From Bacillota bacterium (GTDB lineage Bacteria > Bacillota > Clostridia > Lachnospirales > Lachnospiraceae), in the NCBI GenBank assembly GCA_023413555.1, contig JAEZPG010000115.1, positions 1-32,670 of the forward strand: a stretch of 32,670 nt of DNA, written 5' to 3'. Both the position numbers and the translations under genes were made by a program. Numbering within the stretch: the first letter of the stretch is position 1; each line of letters begins with the position of its first letter. Below the pieces are notes generated by a model. That model did no database searches. It was not told where the DNA came from and worked only from the letters and a program-made list of their open reading frames with translations. Positions 1 through 8,531 of the stretch are shown here, piece after piece.

Positions 1-1302
1 TATGTACTACTAGCGTTTATTACCTTTTCCCCATCCTTTACAGTATAATATACAGTAATATCCGCTTTACCTGGCTTTACACCTTTTACAGAGAAAGAAC
101 ATCCACTCATTATACCATTCTTGACTATAGATACTATGGTAGGGTCACTACTTACAACATTAGTAACAATAGCGTCTGCTTTGACTCCTCTTACTAGAAT
201 ATTATCAAGACTCGTTTTCTTTATCTCGTTCATTAATATACCGGTACTAGACACCAAACCATTATCTAAGACAAGAGGAACCACGCTAAAATTATACCTC
301 TTAGAAACTGCAATCGGTGTCGTACTACTGCCCTCATAAGCTTCTATACAACCTAATACAGTTCCTCTCTTTATAGCAGTTAAGGTAACATTATTTCCCA
401 CTATCTTGACATCCATACTCTCTGCAGTTGAGGCACTATCTGCCTTCCAGATAAAATTAACATTATCTGTTACTTCTTTGGTTTTAACTACACCGTCCTC
501 TATGTATTTTTTTTCTAATTTCAAAGTTTGATATTTCGTATCTCCCGTATACCATTTGCTAGGCAACTCTTCACATACAAAACTATATTCTTCATAAACT
601 TGAGGCGTATCGATACTGGTAACTTTAAAACCATACTTTGCTATAGAACGATTTGAACACAATCTAATCTTTATGGTATCATCCCACACTGTAATTGTTT
701 TTCTTGATAATTGAAACAATGTATAGGTACCTATACATACATTATTCTTGTTATATAGATAGATAAAATCTGCATTATTCTCTAACTCAGTTTGACTATC
801 AAAGGTTATACTCAATGCAGGTTTCCCTTCATCCTTATAAATCCAAAGATGATCTTCATTATCTTTATATGGGTGAGAAGATTGTAGTTCATCCACACTA
901 GTTGCTTCAGTAATATTGGCAAGATCATATCCATCAAGGCTAGGAGCATTGGATACACTGCTTTGGGATATGGAACGAACCCCATTCGTTATATCCTTGC
1001 TAGGGTTACCCTCAGTCAACTTCTTTACTTGATCTTGTTTGAATTCACCTTGTTGATGCACTTCTGTTTTTTGTAGGTAAGTACTGCTCCTTTTCAGAAG
1101 TCAATCCAAACAGATGATTATCCGTATTGTAGTCTGGTTGAGACAAAGTATCCTCACTTAGTTCCCCGACAGTCTGTTTGGTCTCTAAAGTGGTTTTCTG
1201 TTGCATGCTTGAGTGCTTATTCGTATATACTATTGTTGACAGTAAAAGCAACGCAAGACAAGCTATTGGTATCATTTTCACTAATAACTTATGGTTTTTC
1301 AT
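1..1302 (-). pseudogene. Secreted Ig-like (Big-type) surface protein, frameshifted, partial
   Basis: The gene starts at 1302 with a good ribosome site (AAAGGAGG) and encodes a charged start followed by a hydrophobic segment (about residues 9-26), a signal peptide or membrane anchor. Its first frame stops at 1045-1047. A different frame is open without a stop from about 1080 to the left window edge, roughly 350 codons. The two join if one A is removed from the A6 run at 1067-1072 (minus strand), giving a continuous product. The downstream part is beta-rich; the part nearest the window edge has the pattern of bacterial Ig-like (Big_2-type) domains, such as DPTIVSIVKNG and VKPGKADITVYY. Probably a cell-surface or secreted protein. 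The shift could be a true mutation, slippage at the homopolymer, or a sequencing error. The C-terminus lies outside the window, so any catalytic or anchoring domain is unseen. Confidence 0.7.
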
Positions 1303-1363
1303 AAACTCCTCCTTTATTACATGCTTTGTTATAATTAGTCAGCATTTATCTATCTTAATCATT

Positions 1364-1392
1364 ATTATCTATATAATTACTATTTATGTCAA
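1364..1392 (-). promoter_or_regulatory. Promoter of the Ig-like surface protein gene
   Basis: On the minus strand, TTGACA (1387-1392) and GATAAT (1364-1369) are separated by 17 bases. This is close to the consensus for the housekeeping sigma factor and lies about 60 bases upstream of the start at 1302. Confidence 0.65.
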
Positions 1393-1570
1393 TATATAAT
1401 AATTCCTACTAGACCATCCAACTTTCTCATTGCCTTTTTTATTCATGATAGCTGTGCAGTTTACAAACAGATATAAATGTAATAATCCTTTCTTTTAAAG
1501 GCTTTTGCTATATAGCTTATATTGTGATAAAATAAGCCTATCTTGTATTGGGTGTATAGGTTACTCTTAA

Positions 1571-1669
1571 AGGAAGCCACCCCCAATTGTTAGTATTAAA
1601 AATGGCGGACACATGGATAATCGTTTAGATACCCTAGAAAAGATTATTCCTATACTAGAAGGGAGCTAA
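1571..1669 (+). pseudogene. Possible 3' remnant of a lost gene
   Basis: A stop-free stretch of 32 codons ends at TAA 1667-1669, immediately before the metallophosphoesterase. It reads like coding sequence (...KNGGHMDNRLDTLEKII...) but has no start with a ribosome site apart from an internal ATG at 1613. The GGH motif is faintly like the catalytic-His end of alpha/beta hydrolases, but this is too short to assign. The remaining 1303-1570 holds the leftward promoter and nothing else I recognise. Confidence 0.25.
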
Positions 1670-1671
1670 TA

Positions 1672-2187
1672 ATGCCAACTATATATTTAATAGCTGACTT
1701 ACATTTTGGTAGCAAATCGATTATAAGATATGAAAATAGACCTTTTAAGAATGTGGTAGAAATGGATTCTTGCTTAATCGGAAACTGGAATGCTACTGTC
1801 TCTGAGGAAGACAGTGTATATGTACTTGGCGACTTCTCTTTTTATTCTGAAGAACAGGATCAGGAAATTCTTTCAAAGCTAAAGGGTAACAAGATATTAA
1901 TTATGGGAAATCACGACACCCACCGAACTCCAGCACAATGGCGTAATCTAGGATTTTCTGAATGTAGTCCTTGGCCAATCATTCTAAATGAGTTTTTCAT
2001 CCTATCTCATGAGCCCATGTACATCAATACGAATATGCCCTATGGAAATTTTTATGGACACATTCACAGTAATTCTTCCTATAAGAATGTATCAAAACAA
2101 AGTGCCTGCGTATGTGCTGAGCGAATTCATTATACTCCAGTATCTCTTGAATGTTTAATCAAACAAATGAAAGAAGAGAATATCTAA
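1672..2187 (+). CDS. Calcineurin-like metallophosphoesterase
   Basis: A 171-residue single-domain phosphoesterase with the full metal-binding set: D9-x-H11, G53-D54, G79-N-H-D82, H113 (LSHEP) and G129-H-I-H132. Such proteins hydrolyse phosphomono- or diesters using two metal ions. The small size and the NFYGHIH ending match the family of short cytosolic phosphoesterases common in Firmicutes and phages, whose substrates are mostly unknown. The start ATG follows GGGAG at 1661-1665. It appears to be transcribed alone: a hairpin follows the stop, and the next gene has its own promoter. Confidence 0.88.
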   Translation: MPTIYLIADLHFGSKSIIRYENRPFKNVVEMDSCLIGNWNATVSEEDSVYVLGDFSFYSEEQDQEILSKLKGNKILIMGNHDTHRTPAQWRNLGFSECSPWPIILNEFFILSHEPMYINTNMPYGNFYGHIHSNSSYKNVSKQSACVCAERIHYTPVSLECLIKQMKEENI

Positions 2188-2209
2188 CTCTCTTGGATCA
2201 TCATATGGC

Positions 2210-2226
2210 GGTGGCAGAATGCCACC
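2210..2226 (+). terminator. Hairpin after the metallophosphoesterase
   Basis: A perfect 7-bp stem GGTGGCA / TGCCACC with a GAA loop, followed by CCTTTAAG. It is compact and GC-rich in an AT-rich context, 23 bases after the stop. The U-run is poor, so termination efficiency is uncertain. Confidence 0.45.
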
Positions 2227-2367
2227 CCTTTAAGAATTGTTACTTTGATGACCATCTTACAATAATTAACCTTCCCATCAAAAGAACCAAAAGAAATTCT
2301 TCATTTCCATAAGAATTCTCCATATTTTTGTTTTTCTACTCCATTTATTGTTATTATAATGTATATA

Positions 2368-2396
2368 TTGACATATAAAAACCTGTTAACTATAAT
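2368..2396 (+). promoter_or_regulatory. Canonical promoter of the aldo/keto reductase pair
   Basis: TTGACA (2368-2373) and TATAAT (2391-2396) are separated by exactly 17 bases, a perfect housekeeping promoter. Transcription would start near 2403, leaving a leader of about 95 bases. Confidence 0.8.
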
Positions 2397-2419
2397 AAAT
2401 TTAGCAGGTTTTTCACCTG
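2377..2419. promoter_or_regulatory. Alternating ACCTG/CAGGT half-sites over the promoter
   Basis: AAAAACCTG (2377-2385) is mirrored by CAGGTTTTT (2405-2413), an inverted repeat centred on the -10 box. CAGGT (2405-2409) is mirrored again by ACCTG (2415-2419). Three alternating half-sites over the -10 and start point look like a repressor operator. A transcript hairpin is the alternative reading. Confidence 0.45.
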
Positions 2420-2456
2420 TATTGGTATATAAATCAAAATAAATAATATGAAAGAA

Positions 2457-2478
2457 AAGTTAGTTCAGGGACTAACTT
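2457..2478 (+). promoter_or_regulatory. Leader hairpin before the first aldo/keto reductase
   Basis: AAGTTAGT (2457-2464) and ACTAACTT (2471-2478) form a perfect 8-bp stem with a 6-base loop just upstream of the ribosome site. The equivalent place before the second copy (about 3579-3596) keeps a weaker version, a TAGTT/AACTA stem with an AAGA loop. The leader was therefore part of the duplicated unit. Confidence 0.4.
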
Positions 2479-2496
2479 AAAGGGGGATTCATCCAC

Positions 2497-3477
2497 ATGG
2501 AAGTTACAATTAAACAATTGAATCAGAAGATAAAGCCACTTGGAATGGGTTGTTGGGCAATCGGCGGAGCATGGGGACCAGACGATGTTGCTCTTGGTTG
2601 GTCAACGGTTGACGACAAAGAATCCATTAGAGCGCTTAGAATTGCTTATGAAAGAGGCATCACATTATTTGACACGGCTGCTACTTACGGTTATGGACAT
2701 AGTGAAAAAGTTCTTGGAGAAGCTTTCCATGATATAAGGGATAAGATTCTTATTGCAACCAAATTTGGTTGCCCATGTGATGACGTGAAAAAAGAAGGCC
2801 TTGGTGTTAGCGTTGAGCGAGAATCCATTATTGCAGAATGTCATGATTCCTTAAGGAGACTTCGAACTGATTATATTGATATCTACCAGCTCCATATACA
2901 GCCATTGGAGAAAGAAGTAGCTGAGGATGTTATTGAAACACTGGAATACTTAAAAGATAGAGGTGATATTCGTAGCTATGGATGGAGCACTGATACTCCA
3001 AAAGAAGCTGAGATATTTCTTGCTCACCCAGCTTGCAGTGCAATACAGTTTGATTTAAACATCTTTGCGAATAATACTAAAATGGTTGAACTTCTGAACA
3101 AACATGAAACCATGGGACTAAATCGCCAGCCATTGGCTATGGGGCTTTTATCAGGTAAGTATAATGAAAGCAGTAGATTTCCAAAAGATGATATCCGTTC
3201 TGAGAACATAGACTGGATGATGTACTTTCAGAATGGAATTCCTAATAGTCGATTACTGGACAAATTGAATGCTATCCGTGAAATCCTCACCTCTGAAGGA
3301 CGTAATATGGTTCAAGGGGCATTGGCATGGAACTGGGCAAAAAGTCCATATATGGTACCTATTCCAGGTTTTAAAAATGTAAGTCAGGTTGAAGCTAATA
3401 TTCGTGCGCTTGAATTTGGCCCATTATCTAAGAAACAAGTTGATGAGATAGACCAGATTGTGAAAGAAGAGAACTAG
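2497..3477 (+). CDS. Aldo/keto reductase, copy 1
   Basis: A 326-residue NAD(P)H-dependent oxidoreductase of the AKR superfamily, a cytosolic TIM barrel. The catalytic tetrad is visible: D59 (FDTAATYGYG), Y64, K89 (ATKFG) and H133 (QLHI). The C-terminal part keeps the cofactor-binding pattern PIPGFKNVSQVEANI. The length is typical of the YdhF/Tas-like group. The carbonyl substrate cannot be read from sequence. It is the first of a tandem pair with the gene at 3618 and differs from it at about 34 positions by manual comparison, including C19 in place of G in the first strand. The start is set by AAAGGGGG about 10 bases upstream. Confidence 0.9.
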   Translation: MEVTIKQLNQKIKPLGMGCWAIGGAWGPDDVALGWSTVDDKESIRALRIAYERGITLFDTAATYGYGHSEKVLGEAFHDIRDKILIATKFGCPCDDVKKEGLGVSVERESIIAECHDSLRRLRTDYIDIYQLHIQPLEKEVAEDVIETLEYLKDRGDIRSYGWSTDTPKEAEIFLAHPACSAIQFDLNIFANNTKMVELLNKHETMGLNRQPLAMGLLSGKYNESSRFPKDDIRSENIDWMMYFQNGIPNSRLLDKLNAIREILTSEGRNMVQGALAWNWAKSPYMVPIPGFKNVSQVEANIRALEFGPLSKKQVDEIDQIVKEEN

Positions 3478-3617
3478 TCAATTCTCATTACTATTATGAA
3501 GTGGGTAAAAAGTTTGATACTTCAGAGAGAACAACCCTCTGTATTTACTACATAATTTCATCATTATATGAACGAACGGTTAGTTAAGAAACTATCTTTT
3601 AAGGAGGATTCATCAAA

Positions 3618-4598
3618 ATGGAAGTTACGATTAAACAATTGAATCAGAAGATAAAACCACTTGGAATGGGTGGTTGGGCAATCGGTGGAACATGGGGACC
3701 ATTAGATCTTGCTCTTGGTTGGTCAACAGTGGACGACAGAGAATCCATTAGAGCGCTAAGAATTGCTTATGAACGAGGAATTCAATTATTTGACACTGCT
3801 GCTACCTATGGTTATGGACATAGCGAAAAGGTTCTTGGAGAAGCGTTTCATGATATAAGGGATAAGATTCTTATTGCAACCAAATTTGGTTGCCCATGTG
3901 ATGATGTAAAAAAAGAACGCCTTGGTATCAATTTAGAACGAGAATCCATTATTGCAGAATGTCATGATTCCCTAAGAAGACTTCAAACTGATTATATTGA
4001 TATCTATCAGCTCCATATACAACCAGTAGAGAAAGAAGTAGCTGAAGACATCATTGAAACACTGGAATACTTAAAAGGCAGGGGTGATATTCGTAGCTAT
4101 GGATGGAGTACAGATACTCCAGAAGAAGCAGAGGTCTTTCTTGCTCACCCAGCTTGCAGTGCAATACAGTTTGATTTAAACATCTTTGCGAATAATACTA
4201 AAATGGTTGAACTTCTGGACAGATATGAAACCTTGGGACTAAACCGCCAACCATTGGCAATGGGTCTATTATCTGGAAAATTTAATGAAGATAGTAGATT
4301 CCCAAAAGATGATCTCCGTTCTAAGAACATAAACTGGATGAGATATTTTCAGAATGGAGCTCCTAACAAACAATTACTGGTTAAATTGGATGCAATTCGT
4401 GAAATCCTCACCTCTGATGGACGAAATATGGTTCAAGGGGCATTGGCATGGAACTGGGCAAAAAGTCCATATATGGTACCTATTCCAGGTTTTAAAAATG
4501 TAAACCAGGTTGAAACTAATATTCGTGCGCTTGAATTTGGCCCATTATCTAAGAAACAAGTTGATGAGATAGACCAGATCGTGAAAGAAGAGAACTAG
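3618..4598 (+). CDS. Aldo/keto reductase, copy 2
   Basis: A 326-residue aldo/keto reductase, a tandem duplicate of the preceding gene with about 90% identical protein and the same tetrad (D59, Y64, K89, H133). The DNA is nearly identical in blocks, notably the last 170 bases and about 20 bases beyond the stop, after which the copies diverge. The RBS leader is also duplicated. Substitutions concentrate in the loop around residues 195-245 (HETMGL to YETLGL, IDWMMYF to INWMRYF), a region that shapes the substrate pocket in this family, so the copies may differ in specificity. AAGGAGG sets the start. It may be read through from the upstream promoter; I see no equally good promoter in the 140-base gap. 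Confidence 0.9.
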   Translation: MEVTIKQLNQKIKPLGMGGWAIGGTWGPLDLALGWSTVDDRESIRALRIAYERGIQLFDTAATYGYGHSEKVLGEAFHDIRDKILIATKFGCPCDDVKKERLGINLERESIIAECHDSLRRLQTDYIDIYQLHIQPVEKEVAEDIIETLEYLKGRGDIRSYGWSTDTPEEAEVFLAHPACSAIQFDLNIFANNTKMVELLDRYETLGLNRQPLAMGLLSGKFNEDSRFPKDDLRSKNINWMRYFQNGAPNKQLLVKLDAIREILTSDGRNMVQGALAWNWAKSPYMVPIPGFKNVNQVETNIRALEFGPLSKKQVDEIDQIVKEEN

Positions 4599-4621
4599 TC
4601 AATTCTCATTACTATTATACG

Positions 4622-4693
4622 ATGATTTCCGTAGATTTAAGCGAAGAAGAGTTACTGGCATGCGATAATATCATTATTACCGTAGAAAGCTGA
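4622..4693 (+). pseudogene. Short reading frame, possible gene remnant
   Basis: A 23-codon frame (MISVDLSEEELLACDNIII..., stop 4691-4693) starts exactly where similarity between the two duplicated reductase units ends. It has coding-like composition but no ribosome site, and I do not recognise it. It may be the tail of a gene cut by the duplication junction. From here to 4811 I see nothing else. Confidence 0.22.
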
Positions 4694-4811
4694 TAAATTA
4701 TAGTTTCTAATGAAAGGCAATCTCAAACTAGGAATTACGTAATACCTCAAGTCATCTAAAACTCTTAGGATTCTCAGGTAAGCTAAGCGCTGAAACCAGC
4801 TCTGGAAGTAT

Positions 4812-5402
4812 TCAACTTCTGCTTCCTTGAGAGTCCTTATTCACTTTCTCTTCGCAGGAGCGCATAGCTAATAACGTCTTTTTAAATAACTGATCAAGCT
4901 CCCAACCTAATCTTTCTGCCCCGGTTCGGATGACATCCCTGGAACAGCCTGCGGCAAATCTCTTATCTTTGAACTTTTTCTTGATACTAGATGCTTCCAT
5001 ATCCATGACACTTTTAGATGGACGCATTCTAACGGCTGCACCAATAAGTCCCGTAAGCTCATCGATAGCAAATAGTATCTTTTCCATTTCATGCTCCGGC
5101 TCAATCTCACAGCAAATTCCATAGCCATGGCTACAAATGCTATGAATCATATCCTCTCCAACTCCAGCCGGTCGGAGTAGCTCAGGAGCTTTTATGCAGT
5201 GTTCCTCTGGAAACTGCTCAAAATCAATGTCATGAAGAAGGCCCACAATTCCCCAGTACTCTTCCCCTTCCCCATATCCTAATTCCTTGGCATACCAACG
5301 CATTGTACCTTCCACTGTCAGTCCATGTACAATGTGAAATGGTTCTTTGTTATATTGCTTTAATAACTGAAATGCTTGTTCTCTAGTGAGATTACTTTTC
5401 AT
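4812..5402 (-). CDS. HD-domain phosphohydrolase-like protein
   Basis: A 196-residue protein with the metal-binding HD pattern: H26 (HIVHGLTVEG), H57-D58 (GLLHDIDFEQFP), H92 (CSHGYG) and a later Asp (FAIDELTG, about 117). HD proteins hydrolyse phosphate esters of nucleotides or related molecules; this subgroup, related to predicted HDIG hydrolases, has no settled substrate. A TTG at 5408 lies in frame, but AAGGAG is only 3 bases from it and 9 bases from the ATG at 5402, so I chose the ATG. It is a single gene, transcribed leftwards. Confidence 0.82.
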   Translation of the reverse strand: MKSNLTREQAFQLLKQYNKEPFHIVHGLTVEGTMRWYAKELGYGEGEEYWGIVGLLHDIDFEQFPEEHCIKAPELLRPAGVGEDMIHSICSHGYGICCEIEPEHEMEKILFAIDELTGLIGAAVRMRPSKSVMDMEASSIKKKFKDKRFAAGCSRDVIRTGAERLGWELDQLFKKTLLAMRSCEEKVNKDSQGSRS

Positions 5403-5560
5403 CCGCAATTACTCCTTTATATATTTACTTACTCTCATTTGATATATGGTCTATTATTCTTTCTTACCTCAGCATTAAGCCTTGTCAACGCCAAGATAGA
5501 ACCTTAATCACCCTGTTGTCATATGGTACTACATTATATATAAGTATATTATTCTGCTCA

Positions 5561-5707
5561 CTAATAGTCAAGTTCTCCCATATCCAGTAATCCTAGTTCC
5601 CAAACATTAACTATGACTCCACACACTGGAAGAAAACCACTCCTAATCTCATGCATTTTTCCTATTATGATGCCTGCGATTCTCTTTTTACGAAGGAGCT
5701 TCTTTAA
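5561..5707 (-). pseudogene. Stop-free stretch, possible gene remnant or small protein
   Basis: On the minus strand about 48 codons are open before TAG at 5561-5563. An internal ATG at 5656 would give 31 residues (MHEIRSGFLPVCGVIVNVWE...). The composition looks protein-like, but there is no convincing ribosome site (only AGGAA) and I know no family for it. It is the only thing I see in the 468-base gap between the HD gene and the acetyltransferase. Confidence 0.25.
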
Positions 5708-5870
5708 TCATTCACCAATTAAAAATTACTTTCACTTAATTTGTGAGTATTATTTTGTGATGTAATATATATTTCTGCTCCCATATATAAACAAATTATA
5801 GAAATGTACGATAATACTAATGTAGAAATTTTATAAAATAATTGGCCTAATTATTTGGATTGGAGGATTT

Positions 5871-6482
5871 ATGGATAGTCAATTCATATACCCTAGAAAA
5901 GGAGATAAAGATACAGTATATTTAAAAAATGTCATTCACAAAGAGAATATCATTGTAGGGGATTACACGATTTATAATGATTTCGTTAATGACCCTTGTT
6001 TATTTGAGAAGAATAATGTCTTATATCATTATCCCATTAATAAAGACAACCTAATTATAGGTAAATATTGTTCCATAGCCTGTGGAGCCAAGTTTATCTT
6101 CACCTCAGCAAATCACACTATGAGGTCTATATCTACCTATCCTTTTCCTATTTTTTTTGACGAATGGGACTTGAATATTGGTGATATTACCAAGGCTTGG
6201 GATAATAAAGGGGATATCGTTATTGGGAACGATGTCTGGATTGGTTATGAAGCTGTCATTATGCCTGGTGTGACCATTGGGGATGGCGCCATTGTCGGAA
6301 CGAGAGCAGTGGTAACAAAAGATGTTCCCCCTTACACTGTGGTGGGAGGAACACCTGCTCACATCATTAAAAAACGTTTTGATGATGAAACTATAGAACG
6401 GTTACTACAGATAAAATGGTGGAATTGGGAAGATGAGAAAGTCAAAAGCCATATTCAGGAGATTCAGCATGGACGATTGTAA
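5871..6482 (+). CDS. CatB/Vat-type xenobiotic O-acetyltransferase
   Basis: A 203-residue left-handed beta-helix acetyltransferase. Hexapeptide repeats are clear (IGKYCSIACGAKFI, IGNDVWIGYEAVIMPGV, IGDGAIVGTRAVVTKDV), as are the family marks SANHTMRS with the likely catalytic H82, and PYTVVGGTPAHIIKKRF near the C-terminus. Relatives use acetyl-CoA to acetylate chloramphenicol (CatB) or streptogramin A (Vat) as trimers. Chromosomal members are often uncharacterised, so drug resistance is possible but unproven here. GGAGG lies only 4 bases before the ATG, a short but usable spacing. It stands alone and converges with the ABC exporter genes. Confidence 0.85.
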   Translation: MDSQFIYPRKGDKDTVYLKNVIHKENIIVGDYTIYNDFVNDPCLFEKNNVLYHYPINKDNLIIGKYCSIACGAKFIFTSANHTMRSISTYPFPIFFDEWDLNIGDITKAWDNKGDIVIGNDVWIGYEAVIMPGVTIGDGAIVGTRAVVTKDVPPYTVVGGTPAHIIKKRFDDETIERLLQIKWWNWEDEKVKSHIQEIQHGRL

Positions 6483-6565
6483 CATGATATTCCAAATACC
6501 TTATGATCGGAGGCTACTGAGGTAATCATTTATTCTCCCGTGGGCACCTTTCGCCGTAACTCCAC

Positions 6566-7639
6566 CTAGATATTCCTCTGTTTTTTCAACAATAATATAT
6601 TTATCCAGATAAATAACGCGGAAATACCCGATAACACCACTAAATCAATCCAGATTACTGAGACGCCATTTCCATTAATCATAATACAGGTCAAAGCGTG
6701 AGCGGTGTAATGTAAAGGAAATAGGCAACCCAACTTCTCCCATATACCCGAGATGCGAAACAATCCAGCAAGAAATATCTGGGGCAGTATCACGATAGGA
6801 ATAAACTGTACCATCTGGAATTCACTGTTGGCCAATGTAGATAACAGAATACCAAGGCATAATGCATTTATTGCAGTTAACAGTATAATAAGGAGTACGA
6901 GAAAAATACTCCCTTGTACGGTTATCCCCAATACATATACCACAAACATAGTTACCAATAAGGACTGTAACACAGCCATCAACCCAAAGCCTATCAAATA
7001 GCCACTTACAATTTCATAACGACGTATTGGAGTGGACAAAAGCTTTTCCATGGTTCCGGTAGTTCGCTCATTTAAGAAATTAATCCCAGCTATTAAAAAG
7101 ACAAAGAAATAGACAATGATTCCAATTAGCTGGGTTCCGAATTTTTCAAAAAGGTTTCCATCCTCACTACCTGTTACATAGTGGGTGACATACTCCGGGT
7201 CCTTCAAAGATATCCCTAATATGCTTGTTCTCTTCAGCTTTTGTTCCAATTCCTGCTTAAGTACAACAGTATTTGCACTTTTTATCACCATCTGAGCTTT
7301 AGATGCTACAACGGTATCTGCTCCTCCCAAATAAATGATAGCATTCCCTTTGTCGTCAATTTGCACAGCTGCATCAATCTCCTGATTCTTAATCTTTTGC
7401 TTAGCCTCTGTAAGTGTAACTTTGTGTAAGATGATATCAAAATCCTCATTTCCCTTAAGTCCCTGCTTAAACTCCTCACTGGCTGCAATAATTCCTATGG
7501 TACAGTGATTGTCTTCTGAATTCAAAATAAAATAAATCACTGTTATAATAAACAATGGTGCCAGCACTATAAGCAGCATGGTACGTTTATCATGAATAAT
7601 CTGTTCCACTATTCTCTTTGTTAGGGCTACTATTCTCAT
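6566..7639 (-). CDS. ABC-2 type transporter permease
   Basis: A 357-residue integral membrane protein: one N-terminal helix (about residues 21-39), a long extracellular loop of about 130 residues, then five or six helices in the second half (from FGTQLIGIIVYFFVFLIAG onward). This is the usual ABC-2 drug/antibiotic exporter permease shape, with the conserved cytoplasmic segment FLNERTTGTMEKLLSTPIRRYE. An upstream in-frame ATG at 7663 exists, but the ATG at 7639 overlaps the TGA of the ATPase gene (ATGA) and follows AAAGGGG, so translation is coupled and this start is preferred. It pairs with the ATPase encoded just upstream. Confidence 0.87.
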   Translation of the reverse strand: MRIVALTKRIVEQIIHDKRTMLLIVLAPLFIITVIYFILNSEDNHCTIGIIAASEEFKQGLKGNEDFDIILHKVTLTEAKQKIKNQEIDAAVQIDDKGNAIIYLGGADTVVASKAQMVIKSANTVVLKQELEQKLKRTSILGISLKDPEYVTHYVTGSEDGNLFEKFGTQLIGIIVYFFVFLIAGINFLNERTTGTMEKLLSTPIRRYEIVSGYLIGFGLMAVLQSLLVTMFVVYVLGITVQGSIFLVLLIILLTAINALCLGILLSTLANSEFQMVQFIPIVILPQIFLAGLFRISGIWEKLGCLFPLHYTAHALTCIMINGNGVSVIWIDLVVLSGISALFIWINILLLKKQRNI

Positions 7640-8382
7640 ATACCATTCCCCTTTCGCTGACAATTATAATAAATAAATGCCTCTTCTATGCTCTCACACC
7701 CAGCTATCCTTTGAACTTCCTTTGGAGTTCCTGTAATTAGAATTTGGCCCTCCTGCATCATCACTAATCGGTCGCAGTGTGCCACTTCATCCATGACGTG
7801 TGTCGTAATAATAATGGTAACTCCGTTTGCCCGCATCGTAAAAAGAGTATCCCATATGCTCTTACGAAGTACCGGGTCTATCCCCACTGTCGGTTCATCT
7901 AGAATTAAAACCTGCGGATTTGCAAGTAAAGTAATTGCAAGAGATAACCGTTGCTTCATACCTCCTGAATAAGCACTAACCATCTTTCCTAGATCTTTAG
8001 TTAACCCTACTAGGTAAGTAACCTCTTCTATCCTGCTATGTATCTCCTTCTTTTTTAGCCCATACATAGAACCAAAAAACTTCAGATTTTCGTATCCTGA
8101 CAGTACCGGATACAGCGCTGCAGTCTGCCCCATATAACCGATTCTTCCCATGGTTTCAAAATTAGGCATTTTCTTTCCTAGTACTTCTATTCGTCCAGCA
8201 TCTGGTTTTAGTATCCCTGCCATGATTCTTACAGTAGTTGATTTTCCACATCCTGAAGGGCCTAATATTCCAAATATCTCCCCTTGCTTTATCTCCATGG
8301 TCACATCGGAAAGCACTTTCTTCTTGCCATATGACTTATTGATATCGTAAAGCGCTATTGCAATCCTCGATGTTTCTTCCAT
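7636..8382 (-). CDS. ABC transporter ATP-binding protein
   Basis: A 248-residue ABC ATPase with Walker A GPSGCGKST (41-49), Q-loop GQT, signature YSGGMKQR (138-145), Walker B VLILDEP (158-164) and switch His (ITTHVMDE). It energises export through the permease encoded next; substrate unknown, with drug or lipid efflux likely from the family. GGAGG precedes the ATG. The gene is first in a two-gene operon that diverges from a TetR regulator, the classic arrangement for an inducible exporter. Confidence 0.9.
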   Translation of the reverse strand: MEETSRIAIALYDINKSYGKKKVLSDVTMEIKQGEIFGILGPSGCGKSTTVRIMAGILKPDAGRIEVLGKKMPNFETMGRIGYMGQTAALYPVLSGYENLKFFGSMYGLKKKEIHSRIEEVTYLVGLTKDLGKMVSAYSGGMKQRLSLAITLLANPQVLILDEPTVGIDPVLRKSIWDTLFTMRANGVTIIITTHVMDEVAHCDRLVMMQEGQILITGTPKEVQRIAGCESIEEAFIYYNCQRKGNGI

Positions 8383-8436
8383 AAGACACCTCCAAATGAT
8401 TCATTCTTAATCCATAACGTTTTAATTTATGAGCTG

Positions 8437-8465
8437 TTGCAACTCAGGTTATTATAGACTAGAAT
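8437..8465 (+). promoter_or_regulatory. Predicted promoter of the TetR gene at 8532
   Basis: TTGCAA (8437-8442) and TAGAAT (8460-8465) with a 17-base spacer. The -10 matches consensus at five of six bases, the -35 at four. Transcription would start about 10 bases before the palindrome at 8481. Confidence 0.5.
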
Positions 8466-8480
8466 ATGTTTAAATAAAAC

Positions 8481-8513
8481 AAACAAAATCCAACAATTTG
8501 TTGGATTTTGTTT
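8481..8513. promoter_or_regulatory. 33-bp perfect palindrome, candidate TetR operator
   Basis: Left arm AAACAAAATCCAACAA (8481-8496), a single central T, and right arm TTGTTGGATTTTGTTT (8498-8513): 16 of 16 positions pair. It lies just downstream of the predicted start point and 18 bases before the TetR ATG, so a bound regulator would block its own gene. Control of the divergent exporter is likely but the site is about 100 bases from that start. As RNA it would be an extremely stable leader hairpin close to the ribosome site, an alternative function. Confidence 0.7.
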
Positions 8514-8531
8514 AGGAAGAAGGTTCTTTTC

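Noticed and set aside
1045..1080. Programmed -1 ribosomal frameshift in the surface protein gene
   Set aside because: The required change is +1 (or -2), and the local sequence is not an X-XXY-YYZ slippery site with a following pseudoknot that I can see.
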